The position numbers and the translations under genes were made by a program. The notes below the pieces were generated by a model. It searched no databases. It was not told where the DNA came from and worked only from the letters and a program-made list of their open reading frames with translations. A stretch of 48,966 nucleotides of DNA from Paenibacillus sp. DMB20 (lineage in GTDB: Bacteria > Bacillota > Bacilli > Paenibacillales > Paenibacillaceae): the NCBI RefSeq assembly GCF_000987955.1, contig NZ_LAZU01000041.1, positions 58,855-107,820 of the forward strand. Direction: 5' to 3'. Positions 1-8,832 of this stretch are shown here, one piece after another; within the stretch, counting starts at the first letter, position 1, and each line of letters starts with the position of its first letter.

Positions 1-99
1 TCTACAAATCAATAAGCCCAAGGACTTCGTCGTTGACTAGAAATGTCACTATTTCTTTTGCTTCTTCGAAACTCATCCATTTGTACTTTAATTAAGATT

Positions 100-1441
100 T
101 TATTGATTCAGTTGAGATGGCTTCACTTTCTGAATTTGAACGATGATGTCAAATGTTTTACCTAATGATACATCAACAGTTGTTGGGAAACCTGGACCTA
201 CCGTTGTTACTCCGGCAAAAATGGGATGTTGCTCGTTTAGCCAAGTTTTAGTCACTCCGCTTGCCTTACGTAAATCAACAAAAAAACTGGTCGTATTTTA
301 CTTGTCCAAAGGTATAGTTGTAACTATTCGGGTCATCTAATTTTAATGTTCCATAGGGACCGAATTCTTGGTTACTGTTGTAAACATTGTAACGTCCCTC
401 ATAGACAGATGTTCCAATGGATACATACCGTTTTCCATAATGTTCTGCTAAATGCTGCCCAGCTACTTTAGGGTATACGAAAGGGATCATGTTTGTTTTC
501 GAAACGTGCCCATTATGGCCCCACACGATTGTTTTTCCTATATGTTCTTCTGTCCATTTCGCATTCTCATACATGGCAATATCGTGTTTCAAATAAAAGT
601 CTTCCAGGTTATCAGGATATGCGGCTGTCATTGTCGTAAATTGCTCGATAATACGTGCATTTTGTTTGATCCATGCGAACTCTGGGGATTTTCCATTCAG
701 TTTATTTTTATTTTGATCTAATAAAGCGCTGATTTGTTTCGCATCTGAAACATACCGTGCTTTCGTTTCTTTCTTAAGACCGCCAAAGGTATCTAAATCC
801 TTGGTTACAGGAATAAGGCCTTTCATCTTTTGTTCGAAACGAGTGACAAGTTTCGGATCGTATTTCTTTACATACGCTAGGATATTGTTATAAACACTCT
901 CGTTTACGGTTTGTATATCCATCCCGATGATCCGTATTTTGGATTTATGCTTTGGATCAGCATTATATTGGCGTATCCATTGAAGCAGATCTATGATTTC
1001 TTTCGTGTTAAATACAGGACTTAGATATTGGCTTGGGTCCCCTTTACCCGTAAGAACATAGCGATCGAGTCCCAATGCTCTGTCCCATCCCTCTTCTAAC
1101 ACTAAGGCCTTAAAGCCCATTTCAGCTGTCAAATAATTAACAATGCGATGCTTCATGGTAAAAACTTCGTGAGCTCCATGCGTCGCTTCGCCTAATCCAA
1201 CAATTGTAGCTGATCCGATCATATCCTTAAGCGGTCTTAAATCCTGAAGAGATGCTGTTGGATCCGTTGACTTTAATGGCATGGCATGCTTTTCTAACCA
1301 TTTTATCTGTTGAGCCATTTGATTTGTGTTGTAGGGAGCTGTAACAGAAACTTCTGCTTTCGAAGTTGCATGAGTCCCTCCTGTAAAACTAGTTAGAGTG
1401 ATAATAGAAGCAGCAATTGCGATACCCATTTTCTTTTTCAT
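100..1441 (-). pseudogene. Erythromycin esterase family protein, secreted, frameshifted near C-terminus
   Basis: Hydrolase of the EreA/EreB family; Ere enzymes open the macrolide lactone, but secreted homologues need not act on macrolides. A signal peptide (KKK, then a hydrophobic run, ending near HAT-SKA) indicates export. The family motifs GEATHG, EEGWD and WGHNGHV supply the Glu/His residues used for catalysis in Ere enzymes. The open frame stops at 275 after YDQFF; a one-base slip in the seven-A run at 280-286 continues it as VDLRKASGVTKTW to a stop at 100-102, giving about 446 residues. The start has a CAGGAGG site 6 nt upstream. The family is clear; the substrate and the reality of the frameshift are not. 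Confidence 0.8.
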
Positions 1442-1560
1442 AAAATCCTCCTGAAATACTTTATAAGTTGTTTTGTTGAGATAAATATATTCTAGTTCCT
1501 AAAAGTCTCTTATTTCTTACTAGATTCTTAAGTAAACCTTAAGATGCTTATGTATATACA

Positions 1561-1604
1561 AAAAACAAAGCAGCTGCAATCCTTATTTGAAGGATCACAA
1601 CTGC
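1561..1604 (-). terminator. Intrinsic terminator hairpin
   Basis: Read on the minus strand, a 15-bp stem with a few mismatches (GCAGTTGTGATCCTT / AAGGATTGCAGCTGC, 5-nt loop, 1570-1604) is followed by a T-rich tail. It lies upstream of the esterase and would end transcription from whatever preceded it; only a 23-codon mini-ORF (1662-1733) remains there. Confidence 0.55.
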
Positions 1605-1965
1605 CTCATCCAGTTTTATGACTACTGCATCGAGTTTTCTTTGCAGTCATTGTCGGCCTGATTAACAAGCTTCTGGGGCCGGAGTTAACGGTCTTTTGTA
1701 CACGTTATTGATTACCTTTTCGAATCCTGACATATCTATTTTGAAAACCTCCGACGTTCAGTTGCTTGCTTTATAACCGTCATTCCCTATACGGTTACGG
1801 TTACTAGCAACGGAAGCGGGAATATCTATGGTTATTTTTTGCGATCCTTTTTGGCATATGACATCTGATTAATCGGCATATAATTGTGCCGTTATTTTTT
1901 TGTTGCTAACTTGATCTGCCTGTAATCTTAATGAAATATCTATCAAATTGTTATTGAACATATTG
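1605..1965. other. Intergenic stretch with a mini-ORF, no clear gene
   Basis: No recognisable gene. A 23-residue minus-strand ORF (1662-1733, MSGFEKVINNVYKRP...) has GGAGG 14 nt upstream, too far to be convincing, and is followed by the 1561-1604 terminator. It may be a remnant. The rest is unremarkable AT-rich sequence. Confidence 0.3.
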
Positions 1966-2070
1966 TCAAATCGGTAATCGGACCAAGTTCTTGTGCTTTA
2001 CGGCTAAGTGAACAAAAAAAACCGCCATTTAGGCGACTCCTGATGGGTCTATGTTCTTGTCCCCCGACAG
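1966..2070 (-). repeat. Long-type intergenic repeat, shortened copy
   Basis: Copy of the GGACAAGAAC-type element: it carries the ATCGGTAATCGGACCAAG and TTCTTGTCC blocks, a GCCG/CGGC-like terminator with an A-run, and the CCCGACAG end. The central long inverted repeat is missing. A 70-codon ORF (1943-2155) crosses it and is probably fortuitous. Confidence 0.7.
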
Positions 2071-2156
2071 TTTCCCTCGTTAATGACACAATTTTGCCCT
2101 CTTCTACTTGTTTCAAACACATAAAAGTCTTCCGATAATCATAAACATTAGACACT

Positions 2157-2310
2157 CATCAAATCGGCAATAGGATCACGCTCTTGTCCTTTACGGCAAT
2201 CGGTACAAGTTCTTGTCCTTGGCTCGGGACAAGAACTTGTACCGATAAAAACAAAAAAAAGCCGCTTCAATAGCGACTTTCAATGGGAATATGTTGTTGT
2301 CACCCGACAG
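2157..2310 (-). repeat. Long-type intergenic repeat with terminator
   Basis: Nearly full copy. A perfect inverted repeat, CGGTACAAGTTCTTGTCC ... GGACAAGAACTTGTACCG, sits around a short loop; then an A-run and a GCCGC...GCGAC hairpin form a minus-strand intrinsic terminator; then a last TTGTTGTC...CGACAG block. Confidence 0.8.
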
Positions 2311-2387
2311 CACCTTCCTATCTTCAAAGAAAGTGTAATCATCTCATAATTATGAACGCTAGAAGTTAACGAATAATTCATTATTAA

Positions 2388-2452
2388 TACCCGTTACTTT
2401 AATGTAAAACGGCAACCGATCGGGTGGCCCGCTGCCGTAATGTCTTGGTACT
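2388..2452. repeat. Hairpin-type boundary repeat, degenerate
   Basis: ACCCGTTACTTTAATG is followed by a hairpin with ACGGCA/TGCCGT stem ends. This is the layout of the hairpin-type boundary sites elsewhere, but with GTTAC instead of GTTAG and no recognisable second GTTAG. It lies just downstream of the MerR gene and may double as its terminator. Confidence 0.5.
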
Positions 2453-2500
2453 GTTTGAGTTTTTACAATGCCCTTCCTATTTTCAGCCGAATTTTCCTGT

Positions 2501-3252
2501 TCACGATTGAGATATATAATGCATAATAGCACGGTGTAGAAAATCTGCTAAATCCTCATTGCTATATTGATTAAAGTAGTTATTGAATCGTGCATCGAAT
2601 TTGTAAGTATCGGCAATGCAAGCCAGTAACTCTGTATCACATGGCATGAATTGCATTAGATTTTTTTTCCACTCCTCGATTAATCGCTGAACTTCATCGG
2701 AGGAAGGATGCTGATCGACACAAGACGCAATTTGCTTGAATACTTCCTCCATCGATTGAAAACGTTCATCTATTTCATCTTGTGATAGTTTATCCAACGT
2801 TTCATTAAACACATTATACGCTTCTGTTTCACCATAAATGAATCTCGCCTCATTTGCGTATTGTTCTTTTAATGGCAAAGCGGAAGAACTGTTGAAGATT
2901 TGCAAATGACTAATATCATTCCCCGAAACGTATTCTTCGAGAGCTACCATGATGGTTTCTATTCTTTGTTTTTTTCGATGATAAGGTTTGACTTTGCTTC
3001 TTTAATATTTGTTTCTGTTCTTGCCTGGTCAGCTTTAAAAATGTCCGCAATTTCTTTCAAGGAAAAATCCATTTCCTTTAAGAACAAAATAGTTTGAAGT
3101 TTTTCCAAACTGCTTCGATCATATAAGCGATACCCTTTTTCCGTCAGATGTGTCGGTTTAAATAAATCAATCCTATCGTAATAATGCAAGGTCCGGCTTG
3201 TAATGCCTGTAATCTGAACAATATCTTTAACTGCTAATAATGGTTTCTTCAT
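2501..3252 (-). pseudogene. MerR-family regulator with TipAS drug-binding domain, frameshifted
   Basis: The first frame (2959-3252) is a MerR winged helix (ITSRTLHYYDRIDLF, then GYRLYD) with the start of the dimerisation helix. The second (2501-2950) is a TipAS antibiotic-recognition domain of about 150 residues. They belong to one roughly 246-residue protein split in a seven-T run (2969-2975). TipAS regulators bind hydrophobic or thiopeptide-like drugs and activate export or resistance genes. The start overlaps the end of the upstream DUF2268 gene, so the two are probably cotranscribed. Whether the split is biological or a sequencing error is open. Confidence 0.8.
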
Positions 3253-4153
3253 CCCAAAATCCTTTTACTTCGTCTAGTATTTGTGCAGCAGGTGTTATTG
3301 TGGCCTCAAAGATCGTTCTTCCTGTTTTTCTTAAATAATATTGGATTAAATAATATCCGCAAGCGTAGCCAGCACTATAAGGCATATTGACCGGTTCAAA
3401 GTTTTGAAGTTTGGCGATCTCGTCACCGTAAAGATACGGAGCAAATTTATCAAACCCTGTTAATTGCAATTGCTCTCTAAGGACAGGCTTTATGCGCCTG
3501 TTAAGTGTGTCTGCGTTTGTTTTCGTTACCCAAGGGCCGAGCAATTCTTCGCCAAACATGAACGTAGCATAGTTTTCAGCTAATCCTTCACTTACAATGA
3601 GCTCGCCCAAATTAACGGTGTGATCCCACTGAATAAATTGATATCGCACATTATGGTTGCATTCGTGCGCCAGCGCAGCCTTCATTCGAGGAATCGTGTA
3701 CTCATTTGGCAAGAGTGTACCCCAGATAAACCCGGGAATGCCCCCAAAGCCGCTATATCCTTCGTTTATTGTTAAGGCACGGCTTTCCGGATTCCCTAGT
3801 TGAATGGTAAACAAATATTCAGATACGGGGAGACTTATTTCATGTTTTATAAATAGACCGAGGCTTTTCCTTACCGCGTGCTCACACGCTGACCAAAAAG
3901 AATCTGACGAAATCAACTCTATCTCAGGTAAGAGCTGCTGGGTAATCTGATCAGGGGATCGATGCATCATATTATTCATCGTAATCACGTCAAAACCGTT
4001 AGCCTCTTCAGCTCTAAAAGGGATCTGTTGGATTTGCCATTGTTTCATAAAAGGAGCCATCATTTCGTTTCTGAATAATTCAAGTTTTTCCTCGGGCGAA
4101 GTTTGGGCAACTTTTTGATAAATGTGGTCTGAACGCAATGTTATTATGTTCAT
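3227..4153 (-). CDS. DUF2268-type putative zinc-dependent protease
   Basis: 308-residue protein with an HExxH metalloprotease signature (AALAHECNH) and a downstream EGLAEN that could give the third ligand. This arrangement, with preserved Gly/Pro segments before it, matches the DUF2268 putative Zn-protease family. No signal peptide, so probably cytoplasmic. An ATG 39 bases further upstream is possible, but TAGGAG 8 nt before MNIITLRSD favours the start at 4153. It overlaps the downstream MerR-TipAS gene by 26 nt, suggesting translational coupling and a shared stress role. Target unknown. Confidence 0.75.
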   Translation of the reverse strand: MNIITLRSDHIYQKVAQTSPEEKLELFRNEMMAPFMKQWQIQQIPFRAEEANGFDVITMNNMMHRSPDQITQQLLPEIELISSDSFWSACEHAVRKSLGLFIKHEISLPVSEYLFTIQLGNPESRALTINEGYSGFGGIPGFIWGTLLPNEYTIPRMKAALAHECNHNVRYQFIQWDHTVNLGELIVSEGLAENYATFMFGEELLGPWVTKTNADTLNRRIKPVLREQLQLTGFDKFAPYLYGDEIAKLQNFEPVNMPYSAGYACGYYLIQYYLRKTGRTIFEATITPAAQILDEVKGFWDEETIISS

Positions 4154-4317
4154 ATCTCTCACTCCTAGTCGTTTATAGTGAGAATTATGCACTATGACCT
4201 AACGTCAGAGTCAAGAATTTTGGATCAAATACTGAAAATTAGGTACATGGTGCTCCATGAGATACCTCCAAGAATGAGTTAAATAATGATTAAATAAATC
4301 TCCCAATCTTCAACATA

Positions 4318-4408
4318 CTATCCTGCCCGTTAGCTTAATGAGATTGTTTGGAAACATAGTTAGATACTTATCTAATCGGTAATCAGCTCAATTTCTTGTC
4401 CCTCAACA
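4318..4408 (-). repeat. Boundary repeat, truncated long type
   Basis: CTATCCTGCCCGTTAGCTT boundary followed by TAGATACTTATCTAATCGGTAA and a single TTCTTGTCCCTCAACA end; the central inverted repeat and terminator are deleted. On the minus strand the boundary lies about 160 nt upstream of the DUF2268 start. Confidence 0.7.
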
Positions 4409-4451
4409 TCTTTCGAGATGTGTCACATTTCGTAAATCGTGATAATTGCAA

Positions 4452-4480
4452 ACAAAAGAAGCCTCACTGGCTCCTTTTGT
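4452..4480 (-). terminator. Terminator-like hairpin
   Basis: ACAAAAGAAGCC / GGCTCCTTTTGT stem with one mismatch and a 5-nt loop. It lies downstream of the small membrane gene at 4600-4824, behind a second hairpin at 4494. Confidence 0.5.
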
Positions 4481-4493
4481 TCAACGAACATTA

Positions 4494-4525
4494 AAAATCC
4501 CCGTTTGGGGATTATAATAATTTTT
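4494..4525. terminator. Bidirectional intrinsic terminator
   Basis: AATCCCC/GGGGATT stem with a 4-nt loop; T-rich tails follow in both directions (TTTTTAA on minus, ATAATAATTTTTT on plus). Downstream of the minus-strand gene at 4600-4824. Confidence 0.6.
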
Positions 4526-4599
4526 TGCGTCTTCGATACCTTGGTTATAAATGTTCAATATTGTAGCAAGATCAATTGTTGTGCTCTCTATCCTTTCAA

Positions 4600-4824
4600 C
4601 TAGTTATTCTTCTGCTTTGCAACTTGCATACCGCCGATGATAAGCATGATAATCCCAATTACTGCTAGAATAATCCGAACTAAGAATGGACTCAATGAAA
4701 ACACAGTTTCACCTTGCCAGTACAATCCGAACAACCTTTCATTCAGCCCCACAATCGCCAATAATGGCTTAAGAAACAAACTCAGCGCTAATAATACTAT
4801 CCCCCAAATAATTTTGCTATTCAT
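4600..4824 (-). CDS. Small two-helix membrane protein, unknown function
   Basis: 74 residues with two hydrophobic helices (about 5-25 and 45-67) separated by a polar loop containing GLNERLFGLYWQGE, and a basic tail (AKQKNN). AGAGG lies 9 nt before the ATG. Stand-alone module between two boundary repeats, followed by terminators. Family not recognised. Confidence 0.55.
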   Translation of the reverse strand: MNSKIIWGIVLLALSLFLKPLLAIVGLNERLFGLYWQGETVFSLSPFLVRIILAVIGIIMLIIGGMQVAKQKNN

Positions 4825-5088
4825 TGATTCAAAACCTCTTTTCCAATTAAGATAAATGAAGATTAGTTCACAATAAAACGATCTATTATTGCCTTTCTAT
4901 AATTTTATCCGATATTGTCAATGTTTGCTTGATAATATCCAATAAAAAAGTGTCCACCATCTACCGTATGAAAAGTCGCTGCCACACCTGCATAATATCT
5001 CCACTCGCACATGTCACACTATAGAAACTGTGGTCGTTGCGACCATTAATGATTGTAATGCCTGGCAATCGATGAAATTCAAGTTTGG

Positions 5089-5672
5089 TTATGTAACATT
5101 TCTTTTATTTAATTTCTTAAATACCGAGAAATCTTTATTGGACTTAATAAAACTTAATATCTTTTCGGCGCATTCTTTTGGATTCAACTCTTCAGTATTT
5201 ACTTCAAGGTCATATTCATCAATGCAATATACTTTGCTGAACTGTGAAGCTGCTAGTCCAATCTTTCTATCTCCTCTTGTGTGCTCTCTTCTTATGAGTT
5301 CTTCTTTCGAGCATATTACACCTATAAATAATGTAGGCTGATCAAAAAAATACATCAAGGCACTCATTAAACCACTTGTCATTTTCGATTACAGTATCTA
5401 CAATTACATTCAAACCCATTTCTGAAAACAATTTAATTGTCGAATAGTACATTGAGTTTAATGGATCAAACATTATTTGTGCGATAACTTGCTCATCTAC
5501 TTCTCTTGTAGGTTCAATATCTGAAAATTTATTATTAAAAAAAATCCTTGATAAAATCATCTATTGATAAATGATGAAAAAGAATCTCTTTCTGATTCAT
5601 CAGTTCCGTAGAAATACTAGTCTTTCCTGAACTTGAAGTTCCGTTCATCAACACAATGATTCCTTGCTTCAA
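5089..5672 (-). pseudogene. Chloramphenicol phosphotransferase-like P-loop kinase, two frameshifts
   Basis: Three frames join into one protein of about 193 residues. It starts at a TTG (5672) behind GTGAGGGTG with MKQGIIVLMNGTSSSGKTS, a Walker A loop typical of the CPT family, which phosphorylates chloramphenicol. Later come LNVIVDTVIENDKW, like the CPT substrate/hydroxyl segment, and ICSKEELIRRE, a lid-like region. The breaks fall in an eight-A run (5537-5544) and a seven-A run (5344-5350). A stand-alone resistance-like gene of this kind is typical cassette cargo. Substrate not predictable. Confidence 0.7.
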
Positions 5673-5774
5673 ACGAATCACCCTCACATATAAGATTTGC
5701 GTATCTTTGAGATAAAGTTAAGTTCATAAAGTTCATAAAATTATCCAACTCAGAAAATATTCGAGAAACGATTG

Positions 5775-5863
5775 AATTATCCTGCCCGTTAGTTTAGAAA
5801 ACGGCAGCTAATGAATGGCTGTCGTTTCTCTGTCTTTTATTGATCTATCGTGTCTCGTTAGGT
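5775..5863. repeat. attC-like hairpin boundary site
   Basis: Plus strand: ATTATC-CTGCCC-GTTAG, an AT-rich arm, an ACGGCAGC/GGCTGTCGT stem, the arm TTTTATTGATCTATC, spacer GTGTCTC, then GTTAGGT. The outer boxes, unpaired spacers and inner paired arms follow R''-L''-L'-R' order, and GTTAGGT fits the integron core consensus GTTRRRY. Confidence 0.65.
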
Positions 5864-5938
5864 CAATGACGAGACAATGACGAGACAATGACTGTGCCAT
5901 CCCGGAATATCCCAAAGAAGAAGTTTATAAAGTCTTCT

Positions 5939-5966
5939 CAAGTACAAGTTCTTGTCCCCCGATAAG
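5939..5966. repeat. Fragment of long-type repeat
   Basis: Only the AGTACAAGTTCTTGTCCCCC block and its CGATAAGG edge remain, between two hairpin-type sites. Probably the residue of a deleted element. Confidence 0.5.
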
Positions 5967-6038
5967 GATGTTCAACACAAAAACGAGATCTTCATGTTCT
6001 TTTTTTGCATTTCCTTAGCGTGAAGCCTACACATATAT

Positions 6039-6116
6039 TCAAACCCCATGCGCTGCAAGGAATTCCGCAAAAAACTTGCCCTTATTTAGGTTGTAGTTCT
6101 CCGCAAATGATCTCAA
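6039..6116 (-). pseudogene. Gene scrap abutting a boundary site
   Basis: 25-codon minus-strand ORF (TTG-RSFAENYNLNKGKFFAEF..., stop at 6039) with coding-like composition that begins directly after the GATAGTT end of the hairpin site. It looks like a cassette gene shortened by recombination or deletion. No family recognised. Confidence 0.3.
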
Positions 6117-6205
6117 ACTATCCTGCCCGTTAGTTCAATAAAGCCAGCCGGTCAGAGTGATCGGCTGGCTTCTTGTCTTTATTGAGCTATCGTGTCCCGT
6201 TAGGT
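6117..6205. repeat. attC-like hairpin boundary site, best example
   Basis: Plus strand: ACTATC-CTGCCC-GTTAGTTCAATAAAG, stem GCCAGCCG/CGGCTGGC, then an unpaired TTCTTGT, then CTTTATTGAGCTATC-GTGTCCC-GTTAGGT. TCAATAAAG pairs perfectly with CTTTATTGA; GTTAG/CTATC and ACTATC/GTTAGG pair with single mismatches; the two 6-7 nt spacers do not pair. This matches folded integron attC sites: outer and inner boxes, unpaired central spacer, one-sided extra bases. On the minus strand the left box reads ACCTAAC, fitting RYYYAAC. Confidence 0.7.
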
Positions 6206-6372
6206 TAACGACAGCGCCCAGTGTACAACTTTAATTATTACGGTCCTAGTTCTTTATTGTTCAGTACTTCATTTTATCGAACACCAACAAATCTTTTGCA
6301 TTTCTCCATCCCATGTGTTACTTTTTTTTATATTGACAAATTTGCAGGTCTATATAAGGAGGTTAAGACGCT

Positions 6373-6957
6373 ATGTGCCCCCGTACCAAAGAACAAAATG
6401 AGCTTATACGCATACAGCGCAGAGAACAGATCCTGGACGCTGCCGCGCGCTCCTACTTTCGCACGGGCGGCAGCTTTGATATTCGCGACGTCGCCCGCGA
6501 GGCAGGGCTTGGTTACGGCACAGTATACCATTATTACCCCAACCGGCATTTATTAATAGAAGATGTGTTAGGAAGCGGCTTCGAGCGATGCGAGCAAGTT
6601 ATCGCAAAATGGGCCAACATCAGCGGCAGCCCCCCGGAAGACTGGCAGTTGTTGACGTATTTTAAAGCACTGCTCCGGCTGTGGCAGTCGGACGCCCGCG
6701 CATATCTCGTCTACAAAATGGCGGCGGAACATTATGCAGGCTTACCTGAAAGGGATCGACACCTCGCCAAAAGAAAATTTATGGAACAGCTGTACGTTCC
6801 ACTCCAATCGATCGCCCAGTGCGAAGACGACAGCGTCGACCATATGCTTGCCGTGCTGGTCGGTTGCTGTGGGCTGCACTACTATGCGGGCAATTCCGAC
6901 CTGGACGTCGATCGAATCGCCCGACTCGCTATGCAAGCTATTACGAAGGAGTCCTGA
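6373..6957 (+). CDS. TetR-family transcriptional regulator
   Basis: 194 residues. N-terminal TetR helix-turn-helix (ILDAAARSYF, then VAREAGLGYGTVYHYY) followed by a helical ligand domain without a recognisable inducer class. AAGGAGG lies 10 nt before the ATG. It is one of the few plus-strand genes in the left half and sits 7 nt upstream of a methionine aminopeptidase gene, which it probably controls. Base composition is more GC-rich than the flanks, suggesting independent acquisition. Confidence 0.85.
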   Translation: MCPRTKEQNELIRIQRREQILDAAARSYFRTGGSFDIRDVAREAGLGYGTVYHYYPNRHLLIEDVLGSGFERCEQVIAKWANISGSPPEDWQLLTYFKALLRLWQSDARAYLVYKMAAEHYAGLPERDRHLAKRKFMEQLYVPLQSIAQCEDDSVDHMLAVLVGCCGLHYYAGNSDLDVDRIARLAMQAITKES

Positions 6958-6964
6958 TACGAAC

Positions 6965-7711
6965 ATGGTCATTATAAAAAGCAAGCATGAAATTGAGTCT
7001 ATCCGCAAGGCATGCCAAGTGGTGGCTGAATGCCATCGTACAATCGCCCCGCTTATCAAACCGGGTATTACCACCAACGAGATTGAGCGCATATTCGAGG
7101 ACATTATGTTGAAGCACGGCGCAAAGCCATACCAGAAAGGATATAAGGGCTATCCATATGCGACCTGTGCCTCCGCCAACGATGTGATCGCACATGGCTT
7201 CCCTAGCAATAAGCCACTTGAGGAAGGCGATATCGTAACGATCGATACGGTCGCTGAGCTCGATGGCTGGCTCGGCGATTCGGCCTGGAGTTATGCGGTC
7301 GGGCAGATCTCGCCGACGGCCAAGAAGTTGATGCGTGTCACGAAGGAATGTCTTGACCTGGGCATCGATCAGGCGCAGCCCGGCAATCGACTCGGCGACG
7401 TGACGAGCGCGATTCAGCGGCATGCGGAATCACACGGTTTCGGCGTCGTGCGCGACCTTCTCGCCCATGGCATCGGCCGCGACCTGCACGAGGAGCCGAC
7501 TTATATGCATGTCGGCAAGCCTGGAAAAGGCCTCCGTATCAAGGAAGGTATGGTGTTCACGATTGAGCCCATGATCACCGAAGGTACCTACTTCATGACA
7601 ATCGATCCGGACGGCTGGACCGCACGGACGATGGATAACAAGCTCGCCGCCCAATACGAGCATACGATCGCCATCACGGCTGAAGGTCCACAAATTTTGA
7701 CCGCGCAATAG
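6965..7711 (+). CDS. map: Methionine aminopeptidase, type I (accessory copy)
   Basis: 248 residues from ATG 6965; upstream in-frame codons are shadow sequence of tetR. It removes the initiator methionine from nascent proteins. The metal ligands of the pita-bread fold are visible: the Asp pair in IVTIDTVAELDGWLGDSAW, His in LLAHGIGRDLHEEP, Glu in TIEPMI and Glu in QYEHTIAI. No N-terminal zinc-finger extension, so a short form. Not next to secY/adk/infA like the housekeeping copy but behind a TetR gene in an accessory array, so probably a second, regulated MetAP; bypass of MetAP inhibitors is one possible role (inference). Confidence 0.9.
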   Translation: MVIIKSKHEIESIRKACQVVAECHRTIAPLIKPGITTNEIERIFEDIMLKHGAKPYQKGYKGYPYATCASANDVIAHGFPSNKPLEEGDIVTIDTVAELDGWLGDSAWSYAVGQISPTAKKLMRVTKECLDLGIDQAQPGNRLGDVTSAIQRHAESHGFGVVRDLLAHGIGRDLHEEPTYMHVGKPGKGLRIKEGMVFTIEPMITEGTYFMTIDPDGWTARTMDNKLAAQYEHTIAITAEGPQILTAQ

Positions 7712-7719
7712 AAAAATTA

Positions 7720-7754
7720 GAAGTCGACCAACGAAATGGTCGACTTCTTTTTTT
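7720..7754 (+). terminator. Strong intrinsic terminator
   Basis: GAAGTCGACCA / TGGTCGACTTC, a perfect 11-bp stem with a 6-nt loop, followed by seven T, 9 nt after the map stop codon. Confidence 0.9.
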
Positions 7755-8071
7755 CGTATTCGGCATAGCATCTTTCTTTATTCGTTACAGGTGATCATGT
7801 AAACGATACCCTCTTCTCATCTTCAAGCCGAAGCAGGTTCGGGGACAGCGTGTCCATAGATCTGATGAGGCTGCTCGCTTGGACGCGATCATATTCAGTG
7901 CGAACAATTCATCTCAGGTAAACCGCGAAGCAAATTTGGAAACGCCGAGTGACTCGGACAATAACCAGGTCAGATGACGCAATTATGTTCTCCTGCAGGA
8001 TACCACGGGTGCAGAGTATCCACTAATCGAGCAATTTTTTTGTCCTTTATTTCAACTGCGGTCCCATTCCG
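7755..8071. other. Gene remnant region
   Basis: No intact gene. On the minus strand 8068-7970 reads as a coding-like tail (GTAVEIKDKKIARLV..., DTLHPWYPAGEHN, stop at 7970) starting directly inside the next boundary repeat, so probably the 3' end of a cassette gene that lost its start. The rest shows nothing recognisable. Confidence 0.35.
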
Positions 8072-8191
8072 ATAGCCTGCCCGTTAGCTTAAAGAAACAG
8101 ATGTCAAATTAAACTAGCTATTTATCTAATCGGCAATAGTAATATGTTCTTTCCTTTACGGCAAAGGAACCAAGTCGTTGTCCGGCGACAG
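8072..8191 (-). repeat. Boundary repeat, truncated long type
   Basis: GATAGCCTGCCCGTTAGCTT boundary, then CTATTTATCTAATCGGCAATAG, a degenerate GTTCTTTCC and GTCGTTGTCCGGCGACAG end. The central inverted repeat and terminator are missing. Confidence 0.65.
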
Positions 8192-8377
8192 CACTCCACT
8201 ACCTGGCCGCCCCATGTTCGCGCGTTTCCCTCGCCCCGGTCGTTTCCTGGAACACAATTGGCACCCGGCCATGTGCAGCTGATTCCAATTGGAAGTGGTT
8301 ATCCTCCCTGTATTTGCCCTTTTTCGGTATACTTAGTTGTTTGGGCTATAAGTGCGGAACTGTTTTAGATCATCATT

Positions 8378-8412
8378 AATTAGGTAATCGGAACATGTTT
8401 TTGTCCTACGAC
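8378..8412 (-). repeat. Fragment of long-type repeat
   Basis: TTAGGTAATCGGAACATG and TTTTTGTCCTACGACA correspond to the two outer blocks of the long element with the middle deleted. It lies about 75 nt past the stop of the 8489-8716 gene. Confidence 0.5.
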
Positions 8413-8488
8413 ACCTTCGTATTGTTTAATGCGCATTTCCACATATCTTTTTTCTTTTAAAAATCTTATCATGCAGCATACTTATAAC

Positions 8489-8716
8489 TCATCGTTTGTT
8501 ATTACTCTTTAGTTTAGGGATAATCCTGGCTATAACCATTATTATCAATACTATTAGAAATGAGGATAAAAGAAGTAACAAGTAATATCCTACTCCCAAT
8601 ATAAATCCCTTTTCAAAACTCTCAAAAAACTCACTCAGATTAAACAGTAGTTCTAGAATTAAATTAAAGACAAAGATTACTACAGCACAAACTGCTGCTT
8701 CTTTAACAATTTTCAA
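8489..8716 (-). CDS. Small two-helix membrane protein, unknown
   Basis: 75 residues from a TTG start with AAGGAG 7 nt upstream. Two long hydrophobic helices (about 8-28 and 38-66) and a basic C-terminus (PKLKSNNKR). The acidic, aromatic loop (NLSEFFESFEKG) faces one side. Stand-alone module. The size would fit an immunity or holin-like protein, but no family is recognised. Confidence 0.5.
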   Translation of the reverse strand: MKIVKEAAVCAVVIFVFNLILELLFNLSEFFESFEKGFILGVGYYLLLLLSSFLIVLIIMVIARIIPKLKSNNKR

Positions 8717-8832
8717 TTCGAATCTCCTTTCAATCTTGTACGGATATCTTCTTCAGCAATACCCGCATAATAATCGTTGAGGAGCCTAATGCGATCAAAA
8801 TAAGAATTATTCATGCCAGAAAATTTCCCGTT

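Noticed and set aside
2..76. 24-codon minus-strand ORF MSFEEAKEIVTFLVNDEV
   Set aside because: Looks coding-like but is at the window edge and too short to judge.
143..340. 65-codon plus-strand ORF
   Set aside because: Antisense to the frameshifted end of the esterase gene.
1943..2155. 70-codon minus-strand ORF through a repeat
   Set aside because: Reads through the repeat and its terminator; similar chance ORFs cross other copies (13576-13806, 15018-15218).
8144..8368. 74-codon plus-strand ORF
   Set aside because: Starts inside a boundary repeat and has no coding character.
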